A stretch of 64,000 nt of DNA, from positions 806,001 through 870,000 of the forward strand of contig CBDFHG010000007.1 of assembly GCA_965247385.1 (NCBI GenBank). The letters run 5' to 3'. This DNA comes from Thermohalobaculum sp965247385. Lineage in GTDB: Bacteria; Pseudomonadota; Alphaproteobacteria; Rhodobacterales; Rhodobacteraceae. The position numbers and the translations under genes are program-made. This document shows, piece by piece, positions 60,831 to 64,000 of this stretch. The notes under the pieces are model-generated. The model saw only the letters and a program-made list of their open reading frames with translations. It had not been told where the DNA came from and did no database searches. Position 1 is the stretch's first letter. Each line of letters begins with the position of its first letter.

Positions 60831-64000
<3,170 letters not shown>

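Overview
This 64 kb window is high-GC chromosomal DNA from an alphaproteobacterium, most likely of Rhodobacterales type. The evidence is gene content: mipZ, a Phasin_2 protein, an AcuI-type acrylyl-CoA reductase, a thiBPQ operon behind a TPP riboswitch, clpS-clpA, efp beside an IMPase-family gene, and DUF2182/DUF1326 and DUF6161 proteins. No plasmid or phage backbone and no CRISPR array were found. Remnants of seven insertion sequence families (ISAs1, IS5, IS1380, IS91, IS21, ISNCY, IS1595) and several frameshifted or truncated genes point to a genome with active or recently active transposition and gene decay.

Layout. 0-6 kb: end of a COG3146 acyltransferase-like gene, an SDR-peroxiredoxin pair, rsmD with a frameshifted cysteine-desulfurase-like gene, and acuI. 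5.5-7.8 kb: a GntR/FCD regulator with an operator palindrome, translationally coupled to a DUF2182-DUF1326 pair. 7.8-9 kb: an IS5 fragment broken by a decayed ISAs1. 9-13.6 kb: a small coiled-coil membrane protein, an autotransporter with Ig-like repeats, and an IS1380 element. 13.6-17.3 kb: a MttB-family methyltransferase and a GcvT-like protein divergent from a LysR regulator. 17.3-18.7 kb: a truncated IS91. 18.8-29.5 kb is mostly core: prs, rpmE, mipZ, ugd, a D,D-carboxypeptidase with SPOR domain, a phasin, clpS, clpA and a ferredoxin reductase. 29.8-31.4 kb: brnTA, an IS21 remnant and tRNA-Met. 31.5-37.8 kb: a peptide ABC operon ending in an M19 dipeptidase. 38-39.8 kb: an anti-sigma gene, a sigma-region-4-only protein and a decayed membrane protein. 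39.9-43.3 kb: thiBPQ. 43.3-45.4 kb: truncated ISAs1 joined to ISNCY. 45.6-49.5 kb: two hydrolases and an IS1595. 49.6-55.6 kb: a MotA/ExbB-like plus OmpA-like envelope pair, alanine dehydrogenase, a cupin, IMPase and efp. 56-57.4 kb: a three-part scar (DUF6161, IS5 and TraG fragments). 57.6-64 kb: an enolase-superfamily enzyme, soxR with a soxbox facing a VOC gene, a frameshifted VOC gene, a PilZ-like gene and carB, which runs off the end.

The most unusual signals are small. A family of intergenic hairpins at seven sites keeps the same architecture while the inner stem changes with compensating bases. Another hairpin repeat has been split by IS1595 with an exact 8 bp target duplication. In-frame 12 bp tandem repeats occur in three unrelated proteins. 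Two complementary ISAs1 fragments share the same frameshift. No complete defence system beyond BrnTA was recognised. All family calls rest on reading motifs by eye; no database search was run.
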